This document shows, piece after piece, positions 10,832 to 19,649 of a DNA stretch of 64,000 nucleotides (the first letter of the stretch is position 1; the number at the start of each line of letters is the position of its first letter). The stretch covers positions 3,008,001 to 3,072,000 of the forward strand of contig NZ_CP037922.1 of the NCBI RefSeq assembly GCF_004355185.1. Direction: 5' to 3'. The notes under the pieces were generated by a model. It ran no database searches. It was not told the DNA's origin and saw only the letters and a list, made by a program, of their open reading frames with translations. Origin of the DNA: Hymenobacter radiodurans. GTDB lineage: Bacteria; Bacteroidota; Bacteroidia; Cytophagales; Hymenobacteraceae. The translations under genes were made by a program, and so were the position numbers.

Positions 10832-12067
10832 CTACAAGTGGGCAATCGGATCAGCATTACCATCTGGGTCGTTTTTCACGGTACCTTGGGTAGTGAAGCT
10901 CTTGCCTTTAATGAGAAGTACACCAGCCATGTGCGGGGTTGCCATTGACGTGCCGCTGATAGTGTTGTAGCCGCCATTCAACCAGGTTGACTGTATGCTA
11001 ACACCGGGCATGCAATAGTCCACCGGCGGGTTGCCGAAGTTGGAGAATGAGGCCCATGAATCCGAGCTGTTCATGGCCGAAATCGTGAAGATGTTAGCTC
11101 CATTCACCCGAGCAGGCGAGTGATTATTGGCATTATCGGTTTCGTTGCCGGCTGCTAGGGCGAAAAGAACCCCTTTCTCCGAAGCCCGCAATACTGCCGC
11201 ATCAAGTGCCGTTGATACGCCACCGCCCAAGCTCATATTGGCTACGTCGCCGGCTTTGCCATTGGCGCCAACATAGTCTACACCGGCAATTACACCAGAG
11301 TTAGAACCACTACCGCGTGAGTCCAGCACACGTACTGCTACTACTTTTGCACCAGCGGCTACTCCTACTACACCACTAGCGTCGTTTTTAGCGGCAATAG
11401 TACCAGCGCAGTGCGTGCCATGGCCGTTGCCATCGTTAGGTGAAGCGTAGTTTTTGCCGCTGGTCAGGAAAGACTTGCTGCGGGCTACGTCAACGTTCAA
11501 GTCGGGGTGATCCAAATCGATACCCGTGTCGATAACCCAAGCTGTGCGACCAGTCGCAGCACCATCAGCAGTACCTACGCGAGCAATACCGTAAGGTGTA
11601 ACTTGAGCAGCCTGAATAGTGCTGCCGCCACCGTTAGGGTTACCAAGTGAGATAATCCGGTCCTGCTCCACGTAAGCTACGCTAGCATCCTGGCGCAACT
11701 CAGCAGCTTCTGAAGGGCTAAGCTTAGCGACGAATCCTTTAAGCGCATGCCCGTAAGCCAGACCTACTTTTTCAGCACCTAGTCCTTTGCTTTTCAGCAG
11801 CTTCTGGCCAGCATCTTTTACTTTTTTCACTTTCGCGTCGTAGGAGCCTTCGCTGCCTGTCTCGACCGAACCATCTTTTAATACAACGATATACTGACCT
11901 TCAATTAAATCATCTGATGCTTTTGCGTCAGCACTGATCTGGGCAACCGATGGATCGTCGGCATCGATAGAGTTATCGGAGCAGGCGGTGAATACAGCTG
12001 AGGCAGCTACGAGCGAAGCGCTCATTACCCAAAAAGAAAGACGCGGATGTAATTGGTTTTTCTGCAT
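10832..12067 (-). CDS. S8 (subtilisin-like) serine protease lipoprotein
   Basis: The start at 12067 (MQKNQLHPRLSFWVMSASL) is preferred because it places a lipoprotein signal at the N terminus with the lipobox VFTAC; an upstream in-frame ATG would add 21 odd residues. An inhibitor-I9 propeptide (EGQYIVVLKDG ... VAYVEQDR) precedes the peptidase domain. The catalytic triad is Asp180 (WVIDTGIDLDHPD), His216 (NGHGTHCAGT) and Ser374 (SGTSMATPHMAG), with oxyanion Asn308 (AAGNE). 411 residues, normal for a fungal proteinase K-like lipoprotein subtilase. It should act at the outer envelope. The chain ends soon after the Ser motif, so there is no extra C-terminal domain. Confidence 0.93.
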   Translation of the reverse strand: MQKNQLHPRLSFWVMSASLVAASAVFTACSDNSIDADDPSVAQISADAKASDDLIEGQYIVVLKDGSVETGSEGSYDAKVKKVKDAGQKLLKSKGLGAEKVGLAYGHALKGFVAKLSPSEAAELRQDASVAYVEQDRIISLGNPNGGGSTIQAAQVTPYGIARVGTADGAATGRTAWVIDTGIDLDHPDLNVDVARSKSFLTSGKNYASPNDGNGHGTHCAGTIAAKNDASGVVGVAAGAKVVAVRVLDSRGSGSNSGVIAGVDYVGANGKAGDVANMSLGGGVSTALDAAVLRASEKGVLFALAAGNETDNANNHSPARVNGANIFTISAMNSSDSWASFSNFGNPPVDYCMPGVSIQSTWLNGGYNTISGTSMATPHMAGVLLIKGKSFTTQGTVKNDPDGNADPIAHL

Positions 12068-12454
12068 GCTTTTGAAAAGAATGATGGGTGAGAAAAAGAT
12101 GAATTCGCCGCCCGCTGCTGAGGTCTGCATACCTCGGTACTAGCAGCGGTCAGTGGGGTGATTGTTTGGCCAATGTATAGATTCGAAAATAACATCCAAG
12201 GCAAGTCGCGCTTTCGGGGGGGCAAATCCACGCCTTTTAATTTCATTTTAAGCCCAAAAAATGCACATCACATTAGCGCCACGGCAGAATTAGGAATAAA
12301 ATACTCTATTTGTGACATAGTGATAATTATATGTGTTTTTCGGTGTTAGTTGGACTCCTCAAGGCCTAGCTGAGAGTAGTCAAGCTGTGGGTTCTTACCT
12401 CTTCTATAAAACAGGTGTCAGCCTCAACGGTAACCATGCAAGCAACGAAACCGC
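12068..12454. other. Intergenic region between the protease gene and rnpB
   Basis: About 390 bp with no supported gene. It contains a G7 copy of the recurrent G-tract motif (12216-12222, then CAAAT) and an AT-rich stretch at about 12280-12345 that may hold the minus-strand protease promoter. Confidence 0.5.
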
Positions 12455-12462
12455 TACCTTTG
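12455..12462 (+). promoter_or_regulatory. -7 promoter element of rnpB
   Basis: TACCTTTG is an exact TAnnTTTG match and ends 5 bp before the predicted 5' end of RNase P RNA, where a -7 element should be. This gives an internal check on the promoter type used by this organism. A good -33 TTTG is not evident. Confidence 0.7.
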
Positions 12463-12467
12463 CTTTT

Positions 12468-12861
12468 GTGATGGGTCGCTCCACCGCGGCGCCTTCGGGC
12501 GGCGAGGAAAGTCCGGGCAACGCAGAGCACCCTGCTTCCTAACGGGAAGGATGGGCCGTAAGGCTCAGACAGCCAGTGCCACAGAAAACTACCGCCTACG
12601 TTGCCTTCGGGCAGCCGGTAAGGGTGAAAAGGTGCGGTAAGAGCGCACCAGCGGCCGGGTGACCGTGTCGGCTGGGTAAACCTCAGGGGTTGAAAGACCA
12701 AATAAGCGGGCACGCTGCCTAGCAACAGGCAGCACCGGGCGGCTCGTCCGGCGTCCGTGGGTAGGTTGATGGAGCCTTTCGGCAACGACTGGCCTAGATA
12801 AATGGTGGAGACGCCGAGCTTTCGGGCTTAGCGGACAAAACCCGGCTTACAGACTCATCAC
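12468..12861 (+). ncRNA. rnpB: RNase P RNA (type A, Bacteroidota)
   Basis: Universal RNase P signatures are present in order: GAGGAAAGTCCGGGC with AACGCAGAGCACC (CR-I), ACAGAAAAC, GTAAGGGTGAAAAGGTG, AGATAAATGGTGGAGACG and GACAAAACCCGGCTTACAG (CR-V). The two ends pair as a 10-bp P1 helix (GTGATGGGTC at 12468-12477 with GACTCATCAC at 12852-12861, one G-U pair), which sets the boundaries. About 394 nt. It is the catalytic RNA that matures tRNA 5' ends. Confidence 0.96.
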
Positions 12862-12870
12862 CACCGCATC

Positions 12871-12912
12871 ACCGGTCGTCGTAACTTCGGTTGCGACGAC
12901 CGGTTTTGTTTT
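12871..12912 (+). terminator. Terminator of rnpB
   Basis: ACCGGTCGTCG pairs with CGACGACCGGT around a short UUCG-containing loop, followed by TTTTGTTTT, ten bases after the end of rnpB. Confidence 0.9.
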
Positions 12913-13045
12913 AAAGCTACTTGGGGGGCAAATATTTCTGATAGGAGCCTTCAAATTAAATAATTACAATTTTTCATGTGTATTGTGTTCTTTCCTCATC
13001 GAATCCTTCAATAACTTTACTCACTAAACGGGTAAAGCTTTTCGT

Positions 13046-13053
13046 TACCTTCG
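13046..13053 (+). promoter_or_regulatory. Candidate -7 element of the response-regulator gene
   Basis: TACCTTCG resembles TAnnTTTG and lies 38 bp before the ATG at 13091. Weak evidence alone. Confidence 0.3.
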
Positions 13054-13090
13054 CTACACCCTCAGTATTAATCTATTCTGCTCTCAGCTT

Positions 13091-14248
13091 ATGCCCAAAA
13101 TCCTCATTATCGACGACGAAAGGTCGATTCGTAATACACTAAAGGAAATTCTGGAGTACGAAAGCTACGCCGTCGATCAGGCCGAAGACGGTCCGTCGGG
13201 CCTAGATATGCTTATCAAGAATAAGTACGACGTGGTGCTCTGCGATATCAAAATGCCCAAAATGGATGGGCTGGAAGTATTAAGCCGCGCGCAAGAATTG
13301 GCCCCCGATGCCGCTTTCATTATGATTTCGGCCCACGGCAGCATCGATACCGCCGTAGATGCTACAAAGAAAGGTGCCTACGATTTCTTGCAGAAGCCAC
13401 CAGACCTGAACCGCCTCTTGGTAACCGTGCGCAATGCCCTCGACCGCACCAAGCTGGTAACCGAAACCAAGACGCTTAAAAAGAAAATCGCTAAGAGTTC
13501 CGAGATGGTTGGCAGCTCGCCGGCGTTGGAGCAAGTGCGCAAGGCCATTGCTAAAGTCGCCCCCACCGATGCCCGCGTACTCATTACCGGCCCCAACGGT
13601 GCTGGAAAGGAGATGGTGGCCCGCCAACTGCACGAGCAAAGCAACCGCGCCAACGGACCAATGATTGAGGTAAACTGCGCCGCAATTCCATCCGAGCTGA
13701 TCGAGAGTGAGCTGTTTGGTCACGAAAAAGGCTCGTTCACATCGGCGGTAAAGCAGCGCATTGGCAAGTTTGAGCAAGCGCACGGTGGCACCTTGTTTCT
13801 GGATGAAATCGGCGACATGAGCCTTTCCGCCCAGGCCAAAGTGCTGCGAGCTTTGCAGGAGAACAAGATAACCCGCGTGGGGGGCGAAAAGGAAATCACG
13901 GTAGACGTGCGCGTGCTGGCCGCCACCAACAAAAACCTCCAACAGGAAATCGCGGACCGCAATTTCCGCGAAGACTTATATCACCGCCTGTCGGTTATCC
14001 TTATCCAAGTTCCGCCGCTGAATGACCGCCGCGAAGATATCGGCGACCTCGTGCAGAAGTTCCTCGACGATATTGCTCGCGACTATGGCAACAAGCCCAA
14101 AATCGTCGCTCCCGAGGCCCTTGCTTACCTCAAAAGCCTCGACTGGCGCGGCAATATCCGCGAGCTCCGCAACGTAGTGGAGCGCTTGGTAATCATGAGC
14201 GACGATACCATTACGGAATCAGACGCCAAAATGTATTCCGGCAAGTAA
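13091..14248 (+). CDS. NtrC-type response regulator (REC + AAA+), no DNA-binding domain
   Basis: 385 residues. Receiver domain 1-120 with acidic pocket DDE (8-10) and phospho-acceptor Asp52 (CDIKMP). Sigma-54 activator AAA+ domain about 140-365: Walker A GPNGAGKE (167-174), Walker B LFLDE (Asp238-Glu239), and FREDLYHRL with an arginine-finger candidate. The loop that touches sigma-54, normally GAFTGA, reads GSFTSA (214-219). The protein stops at MYSGK soon after the AAA+ lid, so the Fis-type helix-turn-helix is missing. It may activate from solution or work through other contacts. No partner kinase is adjacent. A hairpin separates it from the convergent LuxE-like gene. Confidence 0.9.
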   Translation: MPKILIIDDERSIRNTLKEILEYESYAVDQAEDGPSGLDMLIKNKYDVVLCDIKMPKMDGLEVLSRAQELAPDAAFIMISAHGSIDTAVDATKKGAYDFLQKPPDLNRLLVTVRNALDRTKLVTETKTLKKKIAKSSEMVGSSPALEQVRKAIAKVAPTDARVLITGPNGAGKEMVARQLHEQSNRANGPMIEVNCAAIPSELIESELFGHEKGSFTSAVKQRIGKFEQAHGGTLFLDEIGDMSLSAQAKVLRALQENKITRVGGEKEITVDVRVLAATNKNLQQEIADRNFREDLYHRLSVILIQVPPLNDRREDIGDLVQKFLDDIARDYGNKPKIVAPEALAYLKSLDWRGNIRELRNVVERLVIMSDDTITESDAKMYSGK

Positions 14249-14262
14249 ATAGCCACAGGTTT

Positions 14263-14312
14263 AACGCACTAGCCCCACCTCTTCCAACCAAAGAAGGCGG
14301 GGCTAGTGCGTT
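14263..14312. terminator. Long inverted repeat between convergent genes
   Basis: AACGCACTAGCCCC at the left pairs perfectly with GGGGCTAGTGCGTT at the right, with further partial pairing inside. It sits between the response-regulator and LuxE-like stop codons. There is no clear T run, so the terminator role is inferred from position. Confidence 0.6.
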
Positions 14313-14317
14313 AGCGC

Positions 14318-15319
14318 CTACACCATCTGGTTGCAGCCGCGCACATCTGAGTTGTCCAGCCGGCCTAACACCTCAAATGAGCCATCAGAATATTGACGAG
14401 CTAAGTCTTTGGTTTCGATAAAGGCGCAGGAATCAATATTCGCCAAGTCGATGACATTAATAGCACCGGCCGGGCGTGTAGTGTCAACGGAAAATGGGTC
14501 GGACGGCTCACGGAGCAGAATGCGGAGGACTGGGGGGCAAAAAAAGCGGCCGTTGCCGGTGCTGTAAGCTTGAGAAAGCAACTCGGTCATGCCGTATTCG
14601 GAGTGAATACCTTGCGGCCCAAAAGCGGTCTGCAACTCGGCATGCAACTCCTCCCGAATCATTTCGCGCCGCCGTCCTTTCATGCCGCCGGTTTCCAGCA
14701 CCGTGAGCCCTAATAGCTCGGGCGCCCCCGCATAGGCAGTTACCAAATCGAGCAAGGCATACGACACGCCCAGAAGCATTACCTGACGACCAGAATCGCG
14801 CTTAGCTGCTGCTAGCGCCTGCAACAAAGCCTTATGGTCGTGCAGGAAAAACGCGGGTTGAGTTTGGCCCGATACGGTGGCAAAATGTTCAACCATAGCC
14901 ACCAAGGAAGACTGCCCTTGCTCTAGATAGGAGGGCAATAGCGCCAGAAAAATCCAGTTGGTCAGGGGGCCGTAGGTTTGCTCAAAAATTCGCGCGGCGT
15001 TGCGCCTGTACAGCGCTGGGTCGCGCAGGAGGTGGCGGCTGCGTTGCTGCTGGGTGGTACCGCTACTCAGAAAGATTTCCTGCGGAGCCCAATCGGCGGG
15101 TGCGGTGCGTACCTCGTGGGTTTTGAAAAACTCAATCGGCAGGAAAGGTATGTCCGTCAGCTTTTTAGCGTCACTGGGTTTGCGGCCCAGCGCGGCGATA
15201 TAGTCATGGTATGGGGGGCAATTTTGGGCCTGATACCGAAATAAGGCCAGAGCTATTTCCTCAAAATTGGTAGGTGAGACAGAAGGTAGAACACGCAGGT
15301 GCTCATCGCGGAAACTCAT
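14318..15319 (-). CDS. LuxE-like acyl-protein synthetase / AMP-binding family protein
   Basis: 333 residues with the LuxE-family layout: FLPIEFFKTHEV near the N terminus, the phosphate loop FLSSGTTQQQRSRH, LETGGMKGRRREM, and SEYGMTELLSQAY near 240. The family activates acyl groups with ATP. In luminous bacteria LuxE makes a fatty-acyl enzyme, but there is no luciferase here. Stand-alone Bacteroidota members have no settled role; activation of an acyl substrate for an unknown transfer is the most that can be said. Start chosen at the first ATG, which keeps the family N terminus. Confidence 0.85.
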   Translation of the reverse strand: MSFRDEHLRVLPSVSPTNFEEIALALFRYQAQNCPPYHDYIAALGRKPSDAKKLTDIPFLPIEFFKTHEVRTAPADWAPQEIFLSSGTTQQQRSRHLLRDPALYRRNAARIFEQTYGPLTNWIFLALLPSYLEQGQSSLVAMVEHFATVSGQTQPAFFLHDHKALLQALAAAKRDSGRQVMLLGVSYALLDLVTAYAGAPELLGLTVLETGGMKGRRREMIREELHAELQTAFGPQGIHSEYGMTELLSQAYSTGNGRFFCPPVLRILLREPSDPFSVDTTRPAGAINVIDLANIDSCAFIETKDLARQYSDGSFEVLGRLDNSDVRGCNQMV

Positions 15320-15435
15320 TGCAAAACAGTGGGGTTAAAAGCAAGGTATAACAAACGCAACACGTCTTCGTTGAGAAGTTGTATCTTCCGTTCTGGCTGA
15401 GAAGGCTACGTTCGACCTATCTTTTTTTCTTCTAT

Positions 15436-15993
15436 ATGAACCTACTTCGTACTCTTCGGATGGGTGCCCTACTCCTGCTCACGGGCCTGACAGTATCCTC
15501 ATGTCTGGAGCCGCCAGAGTATCCGGAAACGCCCACTATCGACTTTGAGCGCATTACCTCGCAGCGAATATCTGATGCCAGCGGCACTTACGATAAAGTT
15601 ACCATTACCGTTAGCTTTCGGGATGGCGACGGTGACCTTGGTTTGAATGAGGCGGACAAAACGGATGATTCTCCCTGGGCTCGCATTAAAAATGGATTGC
15701 CTAACCCATACTATAACAATTATTACCTCACGCCTTCTATCCGCAACGCTCAAGGCGATTTTGTAGAGTTGGAGCTGCCTGATCCCAGCTTTAACTACAA
15801 CAGTACTTATCCACCGCTGGCTACTGACAGCCGCGAAGCTCCACTGCGCGGCGAGCTGAACTTCACCTACGATTTCTATGTGGGCTCGCCCTTTACCCCC
15901 GGCCAGACCGTACGCTTCAACGTATCCATCTTCGACCGTGCTCTGAACCAGAGCAACACCGTCACCACCGACCCCATCACAATTCCGCGTTAA
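15436..15993 (+). CDS. Hypothetical lipoprotein
   Basis: The ATG at 15436 leads into a lipoprotein signal (MNLLRTLRMGALLLLTGLTVSSC). The mature protein of about 165 residues is acidic and beta-rich, with VSFRDGDGDLGL resembling a short calcium-binding loop and two Tyr/Asn-rich segments. I do not recognise a named family. It is divergent from the LuxE-like gene and followed by the hairpin at 16026-16057. Confidence 0.75.
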   Translation: MNLLRTLRMGALLLLTGLTVSSCLEPPEYPETPTIDFERITSQRISDASGTYDKVTITVSFRDGDGDLGLNEADKTDDSPWARIKNGLPNPYYNNYYLTPSIRNAQGDFVELELPDPSFNYNSTYPPLATDSREAPLRGELNFTYDFYVGSPFTPGQTVRFNVSIFDRALNQSNTVTTDPITIPR

Positions 15994-16025
15994 GGGAATT
16001 TCGTCGTTAAGGAAAGGTGAGAAAA

Positions 16026-16057
16026 CCCCGGCCAGATATACTCTGGCCGGGGTTTTT
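16026..16057. terminator. Terminator between lipoprotein and E1 genes
   Basis: CCCCGGCCAGA pairs with TCTGGCCGGGG around a short loop, then TTTTT. An A run precedes it on the left, so it can serve both convergent genes. Confidence 0.85.
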
Positions 16058-16074
16058 CGTGCTCGTTGAGTTGC

Positions 16075-18495
16075 TTAATAAATCGCTGGGAAGCGCTTCG
16101 GATCAGATTCCTGCAGCATCTCGTATACCGTATCAAATACATCTTCGGCGTTGGGTTTGCTGAAGTAATCGCCATCGGAGCCATAGGGCGGACGGTGGGG
16201 CTGGGCAGCTAAACAACGGGGCTGCGAGTCGAGGAAGCGGTAGGCCTGCTGGTCGTCGAGCACGTGCTGCATCATGTAAGCCGTAGCGCCACCGGGCACA
16301 TCTTCGTCGGCGAAAAGTATGCGACTGGTTTTACGTACGCTGTCCGCAATAACGTGCTGCAAGTCGAAAGGAAGCAGCGTCTGCACGTCAATCACCTCCA
16401 CCGAAATCCCAACTTCGCCTAGTTGCTTGGCCGCATCCAGTACGATCCGGCACATAGAGCCATAGGTTACGATAGTCACGTCGGTGCCAGCCTGCAATAC
16501 TTCCGGCACTCCAAGCGGTAACGTAAACTCACCTACGTTCTGCGGAATGCGCTCCTTCAGGCGGTAGCCATTCAGCGGCTCAATAACCAAGGCGGGCTCG
16601 TCGCTGCGCAATAGGGTATTATAAAAGCCGGCGGCCTGCGTCATGTTACGCGGCACACACACGTGCATACCCCGAATGCTGCTCAGAATCATGCCGATAG
16701 GCGAGCCGCTGTGCCAGATACCTTCCAACCGATGCCCACGGGTGCGCACGATTAGTGGAGCCTTCTGTCCACCCTTAGTACGGTACTGCAAGCACGCTAC
16801 ATCATCCGACAAAATCTGGATAGCATACAGCAGATAATCAAGGTATTGAATCTCGGTAATGGGCCGTAAGCCGCGCATCGCGGCGCCAATGCCCTGGCCT
16901 ACAATGGTGCACTCACGAATGCCGGTATCGGTCACGCGCAATTCGCCAAATTTCTCCTGCAAGCCAGCAAAAGCCTGGTTTACGTCACCGATGCGGCCGA
17001 CATCCTCGCCGATGGCGAAGATGGTGGGGTCGCGGCGGAAGTTAGCGTCGAAGCAGGCCTGCAATACCTCGCGGGCATCAACCTGGGGGGCATTTTCGGC
17101 AAACTTAATAGGCTCAATTTCTATGTTAAGCGCAGCCTGCTCGCTTTGGCTATAGAGGTAGGAATTGTAGCGGTCAGCATTTTCAGCCAGCGTCTGATCG
17201 AGCCAATTGGTCAGTTCGCGGCGGCTGGCGGAACGCTGTTGGTCGCGGGTGAAGCGTAGGGCTTTCCGAACCGTACGCACCATGTCGGCGCGGATGGGTG
17301 CGGGGTTGTGCTGCAACTGCTCCACCATTTCATGGAGGGCGTTCTGACGGCCGGTTTCATCTACCAGCTTTTCTAACAATACCACTACCTCGTCGCGCTC
17401 CTGCTTAATGGGGTTGAAAAAATCCCCCCAGGCAGCCGTACGCGCTTCACGCACGGTATTCTTTGCTTCATTCTCCAGTTGATCCAGTTCCTCACTCGTA
17501 GCGTGTTCTTCGGACAGCAGCCAGTCACGCATTTTGAGCAAGCAGTCGTGCTCTTCCTCCCAGGTCAGGCGGTCCTTGGATTTATATCGCTCATGCGAGC
17601 CCGACGTGCTATGCCCCTGAGGCTGCGTTACTTCCGTCACGTGAACGAGCACCGGCACATGCTCGCGGCGGCACACCTCGGCGGCCCGCTGATAGGTATC
17701 AAGCAACGCTGGATAATCCCAGCCTTTCACGACAAAAATCTCAAAGCCCTGCTCGCCGGGTGCCTCGCGCTGCAGGCCACTGAGAATGGCGCTGATACTT
17801 TGCTTACAGGTCTGATATTCAGCCGGAACAGAGATACCATAGTGGTCATCCCACACCGATATGAGCATCGGAATCTGTAGCACGCCGGCAGCATTCAGCG
17901 CTTCAAAGAACATTCCTTCGGAGGTGCTGGCGTTGCCAATGGTACCAAAAGCTACCTCGTTCCCATTCACGCTGAACTGGGTCAGCTCATGCAGTTCGGG
18001 GTTCTGACGGTACAGCTTCGAGGCATACGCTAAACCAACTAAGCGCGGCATCTGGGAAGCCGTCGGCGACACGTCCGCCGAAGAGTTTTTCAGCTCCGCG
18101 AGGTTTTTGAAGTTACCATCTTCATCGAGCAGGCGAGTAGCAAAGTGACCATTCATGGCCCGACCGGCGGTGGCAGGCTCGGCTTCTACATCGGGGTGAG
18201 CGTAGAGCTGGGCAAAATACTGCTGCAACGTCAGCTCGCCGGCGGCCATCATGAAGGTCTGGTCGCGGTAATAGCCGGAGCGGAAGTCGCCGGGCTGAAA
18301 CACGCGGGCCATGGCCAGCTGAGGCAGTTCTTTGCCATCACCGAAAATGCCAAATTTGGCCTTGCCCATAAATACCTCCTTCCGCCCAGCCAAGGAGGCG
18401 TGGCGGCTTTCCCAGCCCAGGCGGTAGTCGTGGAGCAGGTCTTCTTTGCTGAGGGTGGCCGGGGTGGCGGCTAGTGCAGATTCGGCAGTGGACAT
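16075..18495 (-). CDS. Fused alpha-keto-acid dehydrogenase E1 (alpha + beta), 2-oxoisovalerate type
   Basis: 806 residues. The first half is an E1-alpha domain that binds thiamine diphosphate (GYYRDQTFM near the N terminus, GHFATRLLD, FGTIGNASTSEGMFFEALN, WDDHYGISVP). The second half from about 480 is E1-beta (IFAIGEDVG, TEIQYLDYLLYAIQ, RTRGHRLEGIWHSGSP, then the transketolase C domain with VTYGSM and EVIDVQTLLPFD). The two are separate genes in many bacteria; the fused form is common in Bacteroidota. It decarboxylates branched-chain 2-oxo acids and passes acyl groups to an E2 encoded elsewhere. Ends at a terminator shared with the lipoprotein gene. Confidence 0.93.
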   Translation of the reverse strand: MSTAESALAATPATLSKEDLLHDYRLGWESRHASLAGRKEVFMGKAKFGIFGDGKELPQLAMARVFQPGDFRSGYYRDQTFMMAAGELTLQQYFAQLYAHPDVEAEPATAGRAMNGHFATRLLDEDGNFKNLAELKNSSADVSPTASQMPRLVGLAYASKLYRQNPELHELTQFSVNGNEVAFGTIGNASTSEGMFFEALNAAGVLQIPMLISVWDDHYGISVPAEYQTCKQSISAILSGLQREAPGEQGFEIFVVKGWDYPALLDTYQRAAEVCRREHVPVLVHVTEVTQPQGHSTSGSHERYKSKDRLTWEEEHDCLLKMRDWLLSEEHATSEELDQLENEAKNTVREARTAAWGDFFNPIKQERDEVVVLLEKLVDETGRQNALHEMVEQLQHNPAPIRADMVRTVRKALRFTRDQQRSASRRELTNWLDQTLAENADRYNSYLYSQSEQAALNIEIEPIKFAENAPQVDAREVLQACFDANFRRDPTIFAIGEDVGRIGDVNQAFAGLQEKFGELRVTDTGIRECTIVGQGIGAAMRGLRPITEIQYLDYLLYAIQILSDDVACLQYRTKGGQKAPLIVRTRGHRLEGIWHSGSPIGMILSSIRGMHVCVPRNMTQAAGFYNTLLRSDEPALVIEPLNGYRLKERIPQNVGEFTLPLGVPEVLQAGTDVTIVTYGSMCRIVLDAAKQLGEVGISVEVIDVQTLLPFDLQHVIADSVRKTSRILFADEDVPGGATAYMMQHVLDDQQAYRFLDSQPRCLAAQPHRPPYGSDGDYFSKPNAEDVFDTVYEMLQESDPKRFPAIY

Positions 18496-18561
18496 AGGGA
18501 AGAGTAGAAATAAAGCAGATGGCGCCGATCAGTAGAACTGGGGGTTTCTTCGAACGGCGCA

Positions 18562-18569
18562 CAAAAGTA
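18562..18569 (-). promoter_or_regulatory. -7 element of the E1 gene
   Basis: On the minus strand this reads TACTTTTG, an exact TAnnTTTG match, 67 bp before the E1 start codon. No -33 box at standard spacing. Confidence 0.45.
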
Positions 18570-18634
18570 CAGATTTGGGCGCGATACCGGCTACAGGCCC
18601 CATCAGCCCCCTACGAGGCCGGTATGTTTTTGTC

Positions 18635-18642
18635 TATCTTTG
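18635..18642 (+). promoter_or_regulatory. -7 element of the DUF1573 gene
   Basis: TATCTTTG is an exact TAnnTTTG match, 91 bp before the ATG at 18733. It lies back to back with the E1 promoter in the divergent intergenic region. Confidence 0.5.
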
Positions 18643-18732
18643 GGGAGTAATCTGTGGAATTGTAGTCTGCTTTTGCCGCTCATTGCGCCATTATTTGCCT
18701 CTGTTTTCTCCGACCTTTACTGCTATCATTTT

Positions 18733-19515
18733 ATGAAAAAGTTTGCCTCTCCCCTATTCAGCCTGGCTTTGCTGCTGCTATGCTTTTCAACTCAAGCTCA
18801 AGGCGTAATGACGTTTGAGAGAGAGCAGCATGATTTCGGCAATGTGCCCGAAGGCACGATGGCCACGCACGAGTTCAAGTTCAAAAACACCGGCAACCAG
18901 CCCATTATCATTGCTACCGTACAGGCCTCCTGCGGGTGTACTACGCCCGACTGGACCAAGACACCCGTACTACCCGGCAAAACGGGTATGGTGAAAGCCG
19001 TATATAGCAGTGCAGGCCGGCCTGGGGTGTTCAACAAAACGGTAACAGTGACCAGCAACGCTGCTACGCCAAACACTACACTCACCATCAAAGGCACGGT
19101 GCTTGGGCCTGAAGAAGTAAAGGCCAGCCTCACCCCCGCCCAAAAAGCCCAAGCTCCCCGCCTCGTACTCGACCGCACCACCCACGATTTCGGGAAGATG
19201 GAAGCGGGCCAGCAGCCTTCTGCTCGGTTCACGGTGAAAAATACAGGCAAGCAAGACTTGTTACTAGGCATGATAACCTCGCCTTGCAATTGCGTAGGCT
19301 ACAAAAAAGCCCCCCAGCCCATCAAGCCCGGTCAAAGCGCCGTGATAGAGGTGCTCTACGCGCAGCGCCAGCTCGGCCCGATAACGGATGTAGCCACGCT
19401 GAACTCCAATGCCGTAGAAGGTCCTGCTAAGCTTACCATAAAAGCCAATGTAGTGCGCGATTTGAACGCGGCCAGCATGGTTAAAGAGAGCGCAACCGCC
19501 GTTCCCTTCAAGTAA
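18733..19515 (+). CDS. Secreted protein with two DUF1573 domains
   Basis: The ATG at 18733 is chosen because it starts a clear signal peptide (MKKFASPLFSLALLLLCFSTQAQ); the longer open frame upstream runs through the promoter. Two tandem Ig-like DUF1573 modules follow, each opening with an HDFG motif (QHDFGNVPEG, THDFGKMEAG) and carrying a Cys motif (ASCGCTTPDW; SPCNCVGY). 260 residues. The family is widespread in Bacteroidota envelopes and has no known activity. Confidence 0.88.
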   Translation: MKKFASPLFSLALLLLCFSTQAQGVMTFEREQHDFGNVPEGTMATHEFKFKNTGNQPIIIATVQASCGCTTPDWTKTPVLPGKTGMVKAVYSSAGRPGVFNKTVTVTSNAATPNTTLTIKGTVLGPEEVKASLTPAQKAQAPRLVLDRTTHDFGKMEAGQQPSARFTVKNTGKQDLLLGMITSPCNCVGYKKAPQPIKPGQSAVIEVLYAQRQLGPITDVATLNSNAVEGPAKLTIKANVVRDLNAASMVKESATAVPFK

Positions 19516-19595
19516 AAACTGGCGCTTCGCCTTGCTTCATCCGCTTTGCGTAGCGCTTTGACTTTATTTTAAACTATAAGAAAGGTCGCAGCCCT

Positions 19596-19603
19596 TATCT
19601 TTG
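19596..19603 (+). promoter_or_regulatory. -7 element of ald
   Basis: TATCTTTG matches TAnnTTTG exactly, 46 bp before the ald ATG. No clear -33 element. Confidence 0.5.
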
Positions 19604-19649
19604 CGGCCGTTTTCACCCCTCGTCATCCACCCATCTTCACTTCTCTGCC

